DNA of 48,891 nt, from contig DATDCV010000306.1 in the NCBI GenBank assembly GCA_036524155.1, positions 1 to 48,891 on the forward strand. The letters run 5' to 3'. The position numbers and the translations under genes are program-made. The notes under the pieces were generated by a model. It did not search any database. It was not told the origin of the DNA and saw nothing but the letters and a program-made list of their open reading frames with translations. This stretch comes from DATDCV01 sp036524155 (GTDB taxonomy: Bacteria > Verrucomicrobiota > Verrucomicrobiia > Limisphaerales > UBA8199). Positions 1 to 7,774 of this stretch are shown in pieces (within the stretch, counting starts at the first letter, position 1; each line of letters opens with the position of its first letter).

Positions 1-184
1 CACGGTCACTACCGAGCCCCCACCCGAAGATCCACACGAACCGGTCTTGGTAACGTTCGGCGGCGAGGGCATCGCCGGCGGCGGCCGCCGAGAAATTGAG
101 AATGAAGATGAGTGGTGCCAGCGACAAACACGCGGCGTAGCCGCCGGCGCGAGCGGGGCTATTCGAAAGAAAAAGAAGTCGCAT
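1..184 (-). CDS. Secreted protein of unknown function, N-terminal part only (cut by window edge)
   Basis: Reading leftward from the ATG at 184 there is an open frame of 61 codons with no stop before the window edge. It begins MRLLFLSNSPARAGGYAACL and continues through a hydrophobic stretch to an Ala-rich cleavage-type site (AAAAGDALAAE). This is a convincing Sec signal peptide of about 35-42 residues. The mature part starts with an aromatic-rich segment, ERYQDRFVWIFGWGLGSDR. Its 5' end lies 126 bp from the divergent secreted gene at 311, so the two may share a control region. No clear Shine-Dalgarno precedes the ATG. I recall similar 'RFVWIFGWGL' openings in uncharacterised secreted proteins of Verrucomicrobia and Planctomycetes, but I cannot assign a function. 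Confidence 0.6.
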   Translation of the reverse strand, partial: MRLLFLSNSPARAGGYAACLSLAPLIFILNFSAAAAGDALAAERYQDRFVWIFGWGLGSDR

Positions 185-310
185 GACCGAACCGTGGCAA
201 ATCTGGCGGCTCTCAGCCAACCAAATCGGCATGCTTGTCGAGATCGGAAACTGAGATACTGCTCGGCAACCGGGAACGACGCTGGCAGCATAGTTCCGGA
301 ATGTAACCGA

Positions 311-1567
311 ATGAAAACATCATCGCTCCTCTCAGCGACCGCTTGCTCGCTGCTTGCTACTTTCTTTGCCGCCAGCTTCCCGGCGAATATACAGCGGGCT
401 GAGGCGGCCGAGGCGCCCGCGTCGAGTGCCAACAAGTACCGCTTCGACAAGACGATATCGCGCGACGTGCTGGAGAACTACCTGTCGAGGGCCATCACGA
501 TGGAAGGCTTGCTCAATGGTCGTGGCGATCTCGATGACAATATCCGGATGCTGAAGAGCATCGGCGCCAAGTTCATCGGCCGCAGTCTTTGCCTGTGGGG
601 CGGAGAGGCGAACCTGCTCGCCAACCTCGAACGAGCAAGGCAGCAGAGCCCGAAACTCCATGCGGCGGATCCGGACATGATTCTGCAGGCGTGCATTTTC
701 GAGATCGTGACGACGCAGGTGCAACAGGTGCCCGTGCCGGACTGGGTGTTCCGGGCCTTCGGTATGCCCGTCGAGAAGAGAAATTTCTGTTATGCCGATA
801 TGTTGTATCCCAATGGCCGGTTCAAGGACCACTGGCGACCCGGCCAATCCGTTCCGGATGTGAGTCAGCCGGAGACGAGACTCTGGTTTTACTTCCTTGG
901 CGCATCATTCATCGAAACCGGCTGCGAGGCGATTCATCTCGGACAAACCGAACTGATGAACCACAACGATCGGAACCTGAACCATTACTCGCAAGTGCTC
1001 GCGCTCATCCGGTCCTACGCCGCGAAACACGCCCGTCGCCACATGGTGATCCTTGATTCGCACGTGCCCAGCGGCGGCCTCGTGCGCGACGGCCAATTGC
1101 TCATGGATTTTCATTCCTTTCCGTTGCGGATCATGGAGGTGCCGAACAAACCGCAGGAGGCGATCCTGAAAGTGGGATTTTCCGACGGCATCTACGGCCG
1201 GAGCAAAGGCGGCACGACATTCAGCGGTTGGACGTGCGAGCACCTGCCCTACCTGGTAGAGATCGACAATTGGGGCGTGAGCAGGACACCGGGTCAGTCC
1301 AGGGCGGGAAGCATCTGGATTTGGGGATACGACGAGATCACGTGGTTCGCGCAGCAGAATCAGCAGTATCGAAGCAACTGGCTGCGCTACGCCCGGGGTT
1401 GGGTGCGGCAGACGGACACGAACGGCCACCTCCAAATGCCCGGGAGCCGCACCCTGCGATCGCCACTCAACAACAAGCGTTGGTACTACGCCAACAAACC
1501 GAGCCCGGCGGTTCCCGAAGGTTTTGGGGATGAGGAAGCCATTCGCGCAATCTGGACCGAACAGTGA
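311..1567 (+). CDS. Secreted protein of unknown function, possibly a glycoside-hydrolase-like barrel
   Basis: This encodes 418 aa. The frame is open from position 47, but the ATG at 311 is the likely start because it begins a clean signal peptide (MKTSSLLSATACSLLATFFA, then an AEA-type cleavage site near residue 35). The upstream extension is Arg/Gly-rich and has no protein-like character. The mature protein is rich in Trp, Tyr, His and Asp. It has segments such as FIGRSLCLWGGE, ETGCEAIHLGQTELMNHNDRN and RHMVILDSHVPSGG that read like strand-loop units of a TIM-barrel hydrolase, with acidic residues at strand ends. That is inference from composition; I recognise no named family. The gene diverges from the edge-truncated secreted gene to its left and converges with the serine hydrolase gene to its right across a long inverted repeat. 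Confidence 0.75.
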   Translation: MKTSSLLSATACSLLATFFAASFPANIQRAEAAEAPASSANKYRFDKTISRDVLENYLSRAITMEGLLNGRGDLDDNIRMLKSIGAKFIGRSLCLWGGEANLLANLERARQQSPKLHAADPDMILQACIFEIVTTQVQQVPVPDWVFRAFGMPVEKRNFCYADMLYPNGRFKDHWRPGQSVPDVSQPETRLWFYFLGASFIETGCEAIHLGQTELMNHNDRNLNHYSQVLALIRSYAAKHARRHMVILDSHVPSGGLVRDGQLLMDFHSFPLRIMEVPNKPQEAILKVGFSDGIYGRSKGGTTFSGWTCEHLPYLVEIDNWGVSRTPGQSRAGSIWIWGYDEITWFAQQNQQYRSNWLRYARGWVRQTDTNGHLQMPGSRTLRSPLNNKRWYYANKPSPAVPEGFGDEEAIRAIWTEQ

Positions 1568-1585
1568 ATTGAAACGGTTCTCCTC

Positions 1586-1669
1586 ATTGTAGGCGACAAG
1601 GTAACGAGTCGGAGGCGCCCTCGCTTAATGGGGACCAACCAATCGACTCGTTACCTCGTCGCCTACAAT
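1586..1669. repeat. Long inverted repeat between convergent genes
   Basis: The left arm 1586-1611 and right arm 1644-1669 are 26 nt each and complementary at 25 positions; the one mismatch is 1598 against 1657. The loop is 32 nt. The arm carries GTAGGCGAC(A/G)AGGTAACGAG. It sits between the convergent stops at 1567 and 1693. Transcripts from either side would form a very stable hairpin, but neither side has a following T tract. It is therefore more likely a dispersed intergenic repeat that could also act as a bidirectional transcription barrier. Confidence 0.7.
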
Positions 1670-1692
1670 CCTCCGGACGGCGGGGCGATTGA

Positions 1693-2874
1693 TTACCTGC
1701 GGAGGGCTGCGTCTGCCGCTTGTTGGAACGCGCGGCGGACATCGCTGGCGTCGGCGTTGGGGAAATTCGAGCGCTGCACCATGAGGATGTAGGCGACACC
1801 GCGGGCAGGATCGATCCAAGCCTGCGTGCCCCAGGCGCCACCGTGCCCGAAGGTGCCGGGTGAAAGTACCGCCGCCACACCTTCATGCGGGGCGCGCAGG
1901 ATGCAGGTGCCGATGCCCCAGCCATAGTTGGTTCCGTGGTTACCATACTCCGCTGATTGCATAAAGCCGGTAGGCAGGTCCCCGGTTTGAACCGTGGAGA
2001 GGAACTTCATCGCCTCGGCGCTCATGTAACGCTTGCCTCCCACGGTGCCGTTGCCCAGCAACATCTGGCAGAAGCGAGCATAGTCTGGCCCCGTCGAGAA
2101 CAGGCCTCCATTCCCCATTGGCGGCCGGCCTCGGGTGCCGAAGCTGGGGGACAGGGCCGCCGGCTCAAGCGCATCGCTGGTGCGATTCTTCGCGTAGCCC
2201 ATGGCGAGCCGTTTCCGCAACTTTCCCTCGGGGTAGAACGTTGTGCTCTTCATCCCCAGCGGGTCGAAGATGCGCTTCCGCACAAAGGCATCGAAAGACA
2301 TCCCGCTAACCACCTCGACTACTCGAGCCGCCGCGTTAATGCCGGATTGGGTGTATTTCCACTTTTCACCGGGCTCGTATTGCATAGGAGCCGCGAGGAA
2401 CAGCGGCATCATATCTGCCAACGTATGGGCCTGGCGCGCCGCGTCGGAGTTGGCCTCGCCGAGGCCGGAAGTGTGCGTGAGCATCTGCGCGATGGTCAGG
2501 TTGGCGGGTTTGCCGGAAGGCGTCTTGAGCGCGGCAAATTCCGGGATGTATTTGGCCACCGGGTCAGACACGCGAAGCTTGCCTTCGTCCTGCAACATCA
2601 GCACGGCCACCGCGGTGACTGGCTTCGTCATCGACGCAATCCAGAACAGCGAATCGGACCGCATAGGCAGCTTCTCGGCGATGTTCGCCAGACCGGTGGT
2701 TTCGAGGTGCAGGATCTTGTCCTTGGTCACGACCACCGTTACTGCGCCCGCGATCTCCCGGGCGTCCACCGCCGCCTGCATCGCGGCGCCCACTCCCGGA
2801 AGCGTGGGAGCGGCATTGGCGGCAAGGAGGCTGCAGGTCAGGAGAACCGGGAGGATGCGGAGTGTGTTGCACAT
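1693..2874 (-). CDS. Secreted serine hydrolase, beta-lactamase/EstB family
   Basis: This encodes 393 aa starting MCNTLRILPVLLTCSLLAANAAP, a typical Sec signal peptide. The class C beta-lactamase-like fold is shown by the S-x-x-K motif SMTK (residues 81-84, nucleophile Ser81 and Lys84), a Tyr-containing second motif YTQSG near residue 174, and a C-terminal GHGGAWG that takes the place of the KTG motif. HGG/HGA at that place is typical of esterase-type members (EstB, LpqH-like serine hydrolases). It is more likely an esterase or D-amino-acid peptidase acting in the periplasm than a true beta-lactamase. It lies 96 bp downstream of the GH71/99-like gene on the same strand and may be co-transcribed. 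The substrate is unknown. Confidence 0.88.
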   Translation of the reverse strand: MCNTLRILPVLLTCSLLAANAAPTLPGVGAAMQAAVDAREIAGAVTVVVTKDKILHLETTGLANIAEKLPMRSDSLFWIASMTKPVTAVAVLMLQDEGKLRVSDPVAKYIPEFAALKTPSGKPANLTIAQMLTHTSGLGEANSDAARQAHTLADMMPLFLAAPMQYEPGEKWKYTQSGINAAARVVEVVSGMSFDAFVRKRIFDPLGMKSTTFYPEGKLRKRLAMGYAKNRTSDALEPAALSPSFGTRGRPPMGNGGLFSTGPDYARFCQMLLGNGTVGGKRYMSAEAMKFLSTVQTGDLPTGFMQSAEYGNHGTNYGWGIGTCILRAPHEGVAAVLSPGTFGHGGAWGTQAWIDPARGVAYILMVQRSNFPNADASDVRRAFQQAADAALRR

Positions 2875-2918
2875 GGGGCCGTCTCGTAACAGATCGGAGA
2901 CACGGGCTCAATTCAAAA

Positions 2919-2945
2919 TCCGAAATCCGAGATCTGAAATTCGGA
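2919..2945. repeat. Short degenerate heptamer tandem repeat
   Basis: The intergenic stretch between the two minus-strand genes holds TCCGAAA, TCCGAGA, TCTGAAA and TTCGGA in tandem. This is a 7-bp period repeated almost four times. It could be a slippage-prone microsatellite or the remains of a dispersed repeat. No function is evident. Confidence 0.5.
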
Positions 2946-2970
2946 CAGGGCCTCTGATTACACCCGAAAC

Positions 2971-4275
2971 CTACCGGGTCGGCATCGACCCGGAGAATGG
3001 AATTTCCTGGCGCAGCAGTTTGCCAGCCTGGCCGGTCAGCCACAGGTAATGGTCGGTGGGCAAGCCTTCGTAGTCGCACAACTGAACGCCCGCCGGGGGA
3101 TTGTTTGAGCACTTGAAAATGGCGGTGCCCTCGTCCATTTCGTCGAACATCGCCACATAGAGCATTTTAGCTTTCGCCTGGACGGCGCCGGTGATTTGGT
3201 TCCAGTAAAAGCGTCCTTTTTGGCGTGGAATCTGGTTCAGGGGGTAGATCATGGCGTTATCGCCCCGGCCATGCCCGTGCATGTTATACCAACTGAACCC
3301 GGGAAAAACACAGGGCGCATAATCGACGCGCCGCCGGGCGCACCAGGCGAGGTCGGCCTTAACGTGTTCCTCGTAGCGGGACACATCAAACAGGTGAACG
3401 AGCGGGGTGAACCGCTGCACCATCCACGGCATCACTACGTCTGCCGATTCAATGAGTTGATGAAGATAGGGGTCCGGATTAGTGTCGACGTTCAGGTCCC
3501 GAAACCAGGTCGGCACGCCCAGCATCACAGAACAACCGCCGTATTCCGGATCGGTCTTGAGAAAGCTGATCACCTTGTCGATCCCGATGTCCCGGATGTT
3601 ATAGCCACGGTCGGGAAAACCTAATCCCCAAATCGTCACCAGCGGTTTTCCCCGATGATAGAGATAATGATTGGTGGGCTGCGAGGTGACGTGCAATTCA
3701 TCCACCAGTTCTTTCCAGTCCTGGATGATGGCCGAGCAGTCCTCTCCGCTGTTCCTGAGGCCCGACAGGTCGTACATGACGGCAAATGCAGGGCCGTATT
3801 CCTGGGACGACTTGATGCAGTTCTCGAGGACCGCCCGGCTCTTTTTGCGGCTGGCGGGAGAACGCAGTCCGCTGAAGAACCTCTGCACAAAGACGCCGTC
3901 GATCCCGAATTGCCGCATCCAGCGGAAATGCAGGTCGGTCGTACTCTGGTCCCGAGAACTGAACACGCGGGCGAATGAGCCATCGTGGTTCGTCAGTGAG
4001 GTCGGATAGGTTTTCTCGTATTCGGAAACATCCGGCCAGAAATCCGGGTGCAGTGTCGCGGCGGTCAGCGGGCCGCGCTCGCTGTAGTGGGTCCAGCCTT
4101 CATTGGAGCCGTCGCCCTCCGCGCGAAACCAACCCTGGTAGCCGCACATAACGCGGCCCTCGTAGGTTGGATATTGGGAGGTCGGACTGTGCTTGCTCTG
4201 CGCTTGAGCCGGGGTTGACCTACCCCCGAAAAAGATCATCAGCGACCAGAGACTCACCAGCAGAAGGTTCTTCAT
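2971..4275 (-). CDS. Secreted glycoside hydrolase family 71/99-like protein
   Basis: This encodes 434 aa. I chose the ATG at 4275 because it opens a clean signal peptide (MKNLLLVSLWSLMIFFGG, then AQAQ). The frame extends 21 codons upstream without adding sense. The mature protein begins with VMCGYQGWFRAEGDG followed by GWTHYS, the opening seen in GH71/GH99-like (endo-mannanase-type) barrel proteins. Further barrel-strand segments are FGIDGVFVQRFFSG, AVMYDLSG, YLYHRGKPLVTIWGLG, ADVVMPWMVQRF, YAPCVFPGFSW and AKMLYVAMFDEMDEGTA. The last resembles the acidic active-site strand of that superfamily. It is likely secreted and acts on a mannose-type or other glycan; the substrate cannot be read from the sequence. 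Confidence 0.8.
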   Translation of the reverse strand: MKNLLLVSLWSLMIFFGGRSTPAQAQSKHSPTSQYPTYEGRVMCGYQGWFRAEGDGSNEGWTHYSERGPLTAATLHPDFWPDVSEYEKTYPTSLTNHDGSFARVFSSRDQSTTDLHFRWMRQFGIDGVFVQRFFSGLRSPASRKKSRAVLENCIKSSQEYGPAFAVMYDLSGLRNSGEDCSAIIQDWKELVDELHVTSQPTNHYLYHRGKPLVTIWGLGFPDRGYNIRDIGIDKVISFLKTDPEYGGCSVMLGVPTWFRDLNVDTNPDPYLHQLIESADVVMPWMVQRFTPLVHLFDVSRYEEHVKADLAWCARRRVDYAPCVFPGFSWYNMHGHGRGDNAMIYPLNQIPRQKGRFYWNQITGAVQAKAKMLYVAMFDEMDEGTAIFKCSNNPPAGVQLCDYEGLPTDHYLWLTGQAGKLLRQEIPFSGSMPTR

Positions 4276-4385
4276 AGGTTGCCACGCAGTGTGAACGACT
4301 TGCGCCATGATGCAACTTTTCAAATCGGCTCGACTCAATCCGTTTGTCGCTGCACTCGTCTCCTGCTAAGGTCTTTGCCACGAAA

Positions 4386-4649
4386 ATGAACCGGCAGCAA
4401 TTGCTCGATCTCTACTTTCTTGAGGCACGCGCGAAACTGATTGATTTGGCGGCGTTTCTGGATCGGGTTGAGCGGGCTGAGGGCGAGGCCGATTTCCGAC
4501 TGGCGGCGTTGATGGACGCGTTGAAAGATCTTCGCCGGGAGGATGGGTGCCGGGCGGAAAACATCCTCTTGAGGCTGAGCGATCCGACTGTCGAACCTAT
4601 CCCTGCGGCAACCACTAAAGCCGCTTGCGGTGCCTGGCCCGGAAAGTAA
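4386..4649 (+). CDS. Small helical protein at the head of the ebo-like operon
   Basis: This encodes 87 aa from the ATG at 4386. A TTG at 4344 would add 14 residues, but the ATG is preferred. The protein has no signal peptide or membrane segment. Residues 1-50 are predicted helical and charged (FLEARAKLIDLAAFLDRVER, then EADFRLAALMDALKDLRRE). A conserved-looking tail follows, LLRLSDPTVEPIPAATTKAA, then CGAWPG. The next gene starts 12 bp downstream, so it is almost certainly in the same operon. It occupies the position of EboA in canonical ebo clusters but is far shorter than EboA (over 200 aa) and I see no similarity to it. It may be an accessory subunit of the TatD-like or UbiA-like protein; that is inference. 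Confidence 0.75.
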   Translation: MNRQQLLDLYFLEARAKLIDLAAFLDRVERAEGEADFRLAALMDALKDLRREDGCRAENILLRLSDPTVEPIPAATTKAACGAWPGK

Positions 4650-4661
4650 AAGTTCGCCTCT

Positions 4662-5495
4662 ATGCGCTACATCGAGCCGCATGCTCACATGGTCAGCCGG
4701 GTGACCGATGACTACCGCGACATGCTCGCCGCCGGATGCGTCGCGGTTTGTGAACCGGCGTTCTGGGCGGGGTTCGACCGCAGTTCGCCTGCGGGTTTCT
4801 TCGATTATTTCGCCCAACTCACCGACTATGAGCCGCGACGCGCGGCGAAATTCGGCCTGCCACACTACTGCTGGCTGTGCATCAACCCGAAAGAGTCGGA
4901 GGATGTCACTTTGGCGCGCGAGGTGGTCGCACTCATTCCGCAGTTTCTTGGCCGGGAGAACGTTCTCGGCATTGGGGAAATCGGCCTCAACAAAAATTCG
5001 CGCAACGAGCTTCGAGTGCTGGAAATGCATGTGGATCTAGCCGCCCGGCACGAGCAATTGATCCTGGTGCACACACCCCACCTCGAAGACAAACACAAAG
5101 GCACCCGCCTGATCCTGGATGTTTTGCGAAGCGACCAGAGGATTCGGCCGGAGCGCTGCATTATCGATCACGTCGAAGAGCACACGGTCAAGATAGTGCT
5201 GGACGCAGGATTTTGGGCGGGAATGACTCTCTATCCCGAATCAAAGTGCACCGCCGCCCGGGCGGTGGATATGATCGAGCATTACGGCAGCGAACGGCTT
5301 TGGATGAACAGCGCCTGCGACTGGGGTGTCAGTGTTCCCCTGGCAGTGCCATACGCCGCCCTGGAAATGCGCCGCCGCGGACACAATCCCGACGCGGTCG
5401 AACAGATGGTCTACCGCAACCCGCTGATTTTTCTGCGGCAGTGCCCGAAATTCCTGCCGTCCTACGAGGCCGATGCCAAACACGCCGTGGCCTGA
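4662..5495 (+). CDS. eboB: TatD-like metal-dependent hydrolase, EboB-like
   Basis: This encodes 277 aa with an amidohydrolase/TatD barrel. Candidate metal ligands are visible: E5-x-H7-x-H9 (EPHAH) in place of the usual DxHxH, Glu106 in GIGEIGL, His137/His140 in VHTPH, His172/His176 in DHVEEH, and Asp222 in SACDWG. Extra segments such as PAFWAGFDR and HYCWLCINPKE fit the divergent TatD relatives found in ebo clusters rather than the DNase-type TatD. The start overlaps nothing upstream, and its 3' end overlaps the UbiA-like gene by 23 bp, so the two are translationally linked. In ebo clusters this protein belongs to a set needed to move a metabolite precursor to the periplasm; its own reaction is unknown. 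Confidence 0.82.
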   Translation: MRYIEPHAHMVSRVTDDYRDMLAAGCVAVCEPAFWAGFDRSSPAGFFDYFAQLTDYEPRRAAKFGLPHYCWLCINPKESEDVTLAREVVALIPQFLGRENVLGIGEIGLNKNSRNELRVLEMHVDLAARHEQLILVHTPHLEDKHKGTRLILDVLRSDQRIRPERCIIDHVEEHTVKIVLDAGFWAGMTLYPESKCTAARAVDMIEHYGSERLWMNSACDWGVSVPLAVPYAALEMRRRGHNPDAVEQMVYRNPLIFLRQCPKFLPSYEADAKHAVA

Positions 5496-6360
5496 GATCA
5501 GGGGTGGGTCGTGGCAGCGTTTCCGGCCGCTGCTTGAACTTGGCCGCGTATCGAATCTGCCTACGGTGTGGTCCAATTGTCTCGCCGGGTGGCTGCTCGC
5601 CGGCGGCCGCGGTTGGGATCGCTTCGTGGTCCTGTGCGGCGCGGCGACGCTTCTTTATCTCGGAGGGATGTTCCTCAACGACGCCTTCGACGTGGAGTTT
5701 GACCGGAAGTATCGGCCGGAACGTCCGATCGTGTCCGGTCGAATTCGCTCGCGGACTGTGTGGTTGCTCGGGGCGGCGTGGCTGACAATCGGGTGGCTGG
5801 CGGCCGTTGGTTTGGGTGGTTCCTCCTGGGTTCCGGGCACGGTGTTGGTGCTGGCCATTGTGACCTACGACGCCTGCCATAAGCACTTTTCACTCGCCCC
5901 ATGGCCGATGGCAGGCTGCCGGTTTCTCGTTTACCTGCTCGCCGGCACGGCTGCCCGGACTGGCATCGGCCCCGCTGTTGTCCTGCCCGCACTGGCGCTC
6001 GCGGTTTACGTGCTTGGCTTAAGCTATATCGCCCGCGTGGAACGTACCTCCGGCTCACTCAGGCGCTGGCCCTGGTCGCTGTTAATAGCGCCCGCGGCGC
6101 TCTCGCTGCTGACGCACGGCGAGTCGGGCGCGCTGATCTGGGCCACGGTGGCAATGCAAACCGGGTGGCTGTGCTGGTGTTTTACCGGCAGGACTGTGCC
6201 GAGTCTCCGTTTCTTTAGGACGGGTGTTAGCGGTCTGCTCGCCGGTATCGCACTGGTAGATCTCGTCGCCGCGATACCCGCCGGAGCTCCAGCCATCCCC
6301 CCGTTTGTCGTGCTGTTCCTGCTGGCGTTAGCGCTTCAACGTTTTGCCCCGGCGACGTAG
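5473..6360 (+). CDS. eboC: UbiA-like membrane prenyltransferase, EboC-like
   Basis: This encodes 295 aa and is almost entirely hydrophobic, with about eight to nine transmembrane helices. The first aspartate-rich UbiA motif is intact, N69-D70-x-x-D73-x-x-x-D77 (NDAFDVEFD), followed by RPERPIVSG. The second Asp-rich motif is altered: where UbiA enzymes have a D-x-x-x-D, this protein has VTYDACHKHF, the form I associate with EboC. It could bind a prenyl diphosphate, but the acceptor is unknown. The ATG at 5473 lies inside the TatD-like gene, and the next gene starts 7 bp after its stop. The context supports a tightly coupled metabolite-processing operon at the inner membrane. Confidence 0.85.
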   Translation: MPNTPWPEIRGGSWQRFRPLLELGRVSNLPTVWSNCLAGWLLAGGRGWDRFVVLCGAATLLYLGGMFLNDAFDVEFDRKYRPERPIVSGRIRSRTVWLLGAAWLTIGWLAAVGLGGSSWVPGTVLVLAIVTYDACHKHFSLAPWPMAGCRFLVYLLAGTAARTGIGPAVVLPALALAVYVLGLSYIARVERTSGSLRRWPWSLLIAPAALSLLTHGESGALIWATVAMQTGWLCWCFTGRTVPSLRFFRTGVSGLLAGIALVDLVAAIPAGAPAIPPFVVLFLLALALQRFAPAT

Positions 6361-6367
6361 CCCGTTT

Positions 6368-7774
6368 ATGAAACGCACCGTGGTCATCGACGTCGTTGGA
6401 CTTTCGGAATCGCTGGTCGGACCCGCTACGCCTCGCATTAGCAGCTTTCGTCAGGGCGGCAATCTGGTTCGTATCAGGCCAGCCATGCCGGCAGTCACAT
6501 GCACAGCCCAGTCGAATTACCTCACGGGCTCGCGCCCTTCCGAGCACGGCATCGTTGGCAACGGTTGGTACAACCGCGAGCTGGCCGAAGTTCAGTTCTG
6601 GAGGCAATCCAATCATCTCGTGGGCGCGCCCAAACTCTGGGATCGACTCCGTCAAATCGACCCGCGGTTCACGTGCGCGCAGCTCTTTTGGTGGTTCAAC
6701 ATGTACTCGGGCGCCGATTGGTCGATCACGCCGCGCCCCATGTACCCCGCCGACGGCCGGAAGGTTTTCGACATCTACGCGTGGCCTTACGCGCTTCGTA
6801 GCGAGATCAAGAAGGACCTGGGGGAGTTCCCGTTTCCTGCTTTCTGGGGTCCGGCCGCAGGCATCGAGTCGGCTGCCTTTTCATCGGATGCGGCCAGCAA
6901 GTGGATTGCCGCGTCCGCCAAATGGGTCGAACAAAAGCACTCGCCGACCCTGAGCCTCGTATACCTGCCTCATCTGGATTACGGTCTCCAACGGCTTGGC
7001 CGCGGGCACCCGGACATCCAATCTGACCTCCGGCGGATTGACGAAATCGTTGGCGATCTGATCGATTTTTTCTCGAAGCGTTCCGTACAGGTCGTGCTGC
7101 TTTCAGAATACGGAATCAGCGCCGTGAACCAACCGGTGCATTTGAACCGTCTTTTTCGCGAGCAGGGCTGGGTTACCGTGAAAGAGGAGTTGGGAAGGGA
7201 ACTGCTCGATTGCGGCGCGAGCCGTGTCTTCGTCGTGGCGGACCATCAGGTCGCGCATATTTACTACAACGACCAGTCACTGTCCGGTTCCGTGCGAGCT
7301 TTACTGGAGCAGCACCCCGGGGTCGCGAAGATCTGGGACAGCACGGAGAAAGGTTTGCATGGCCTGGATCACGAGCGTGCGGGGGACCTGGTCGTGGTTG
7401 CCGCGGAAGGGGCGTGGTTCACTTACTATTACTGGCTCGATGACCGTCGCGCGCCCGATTTCGCGCGCACCGTTGATATTCATCGGAAGCCGGGCTACGA
7501 CCCCGTTGAGCTGTTCCTCGTGCCGGGCACCCCGTTTATCAAAGCAAAAATCGCCTGGCGGCTCGTGCAGAAGCGGTTGGGCTTCCGTATGCTGATGGAT
7601 ATCGTCCCTCTGGACGCGGGCCTGGTTAAGGGATCGCACGGACGGGAGCCGAAAGATCGGAGGGAGTGGCCGATTCTGATTACACCGCGAGCAGATCTGT
7701 TGGCGAAGACAGAGCTGGACTCAACCGAGGTCTTTGAAGTGTTGCAGAACCACGTTTACCGAGCCGGGTTCTGA
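6368..7774 (+). CDS. eboF: Alkaline-phosphatase-superfamily nucleotide pyrophosphatase/phosphodiesterase, EboF-like
   Basis: This encodes 468 aa. I chose the ATG at 6368 because the family core starts immediately after it (MKRTVVIDVVGL); an in-frame ATG at 6344 overlaps the end of the UbiA-like gene and adds eight non-conserved residues. The fold is type I phosphodiesterase/NPP: metal Asp8 in IDVVGL, probable nucleophile Thr44 in PAVTCTAQSNYLTG, SEHGI near residue 60, LPHLDYGLQRLG in mid-protein, and LLSEYGI at the place where classical enzymes have S-D-H-G. The change from DH to EY is a notable departure and may alter metal use. There is no signal peptide, so it is probably cytoplasmic. It is the last gene of the ebo-like operon; the 3' end overlaps a convergent gene by 19 bp. 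Confidence 0.83.
   Translation: MKRTVVIDVVGLSESLVGPATPRISSFRQGGNLVRIRPAMPAVTCTAQSNYLTGSRPSEHGIVGNGWYNRELAEVQFWRQSNHLVGAPKLWDRLRQIDPRFTCAQLFWWFNMYSGADWSITPRPMYPADGRKVFDIYAWPYALRSEIKKDLGEFPFPAFWGPAAGIESAAFSSDAASKWIAASAKWVEQKHSPTLSLVYLPHLDYGLQRLGRGHPDIQSDLRRIDEIVGDLIDFFSKRSVQVVLLSEYGISAVNQPVHLNRLFREQGWVTVKEELGRELLDCGASRVFVVADHQVAHIYYNDQSLSGSVRALLEQHPGVAKIWDSTEKGLHGLDHERAGDLVVVAAEGAWFTYYYWLDDRRAPDFARTVDIHRKPGYDPVELFLVPGTPFIKAKIAWRLVQKRLGFRMLMDIVPLDAGLVKGSHGREPKDRREWPILITPRADLLAKTELDSTEVFEVLQNHVYRAGF

Noticed and set aside
47..310. Upstream extension of the first secreted protein
   Set aside because: It would place an Arg/Gly-rich segment before a complete signal peptide and run across the divergent gene start.
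1957..2889. Open plus-strand frame of 310 codons
   Set aside because: Antisense to the serine hydrolase gene, which carries the SMTK and GHGG motifs.
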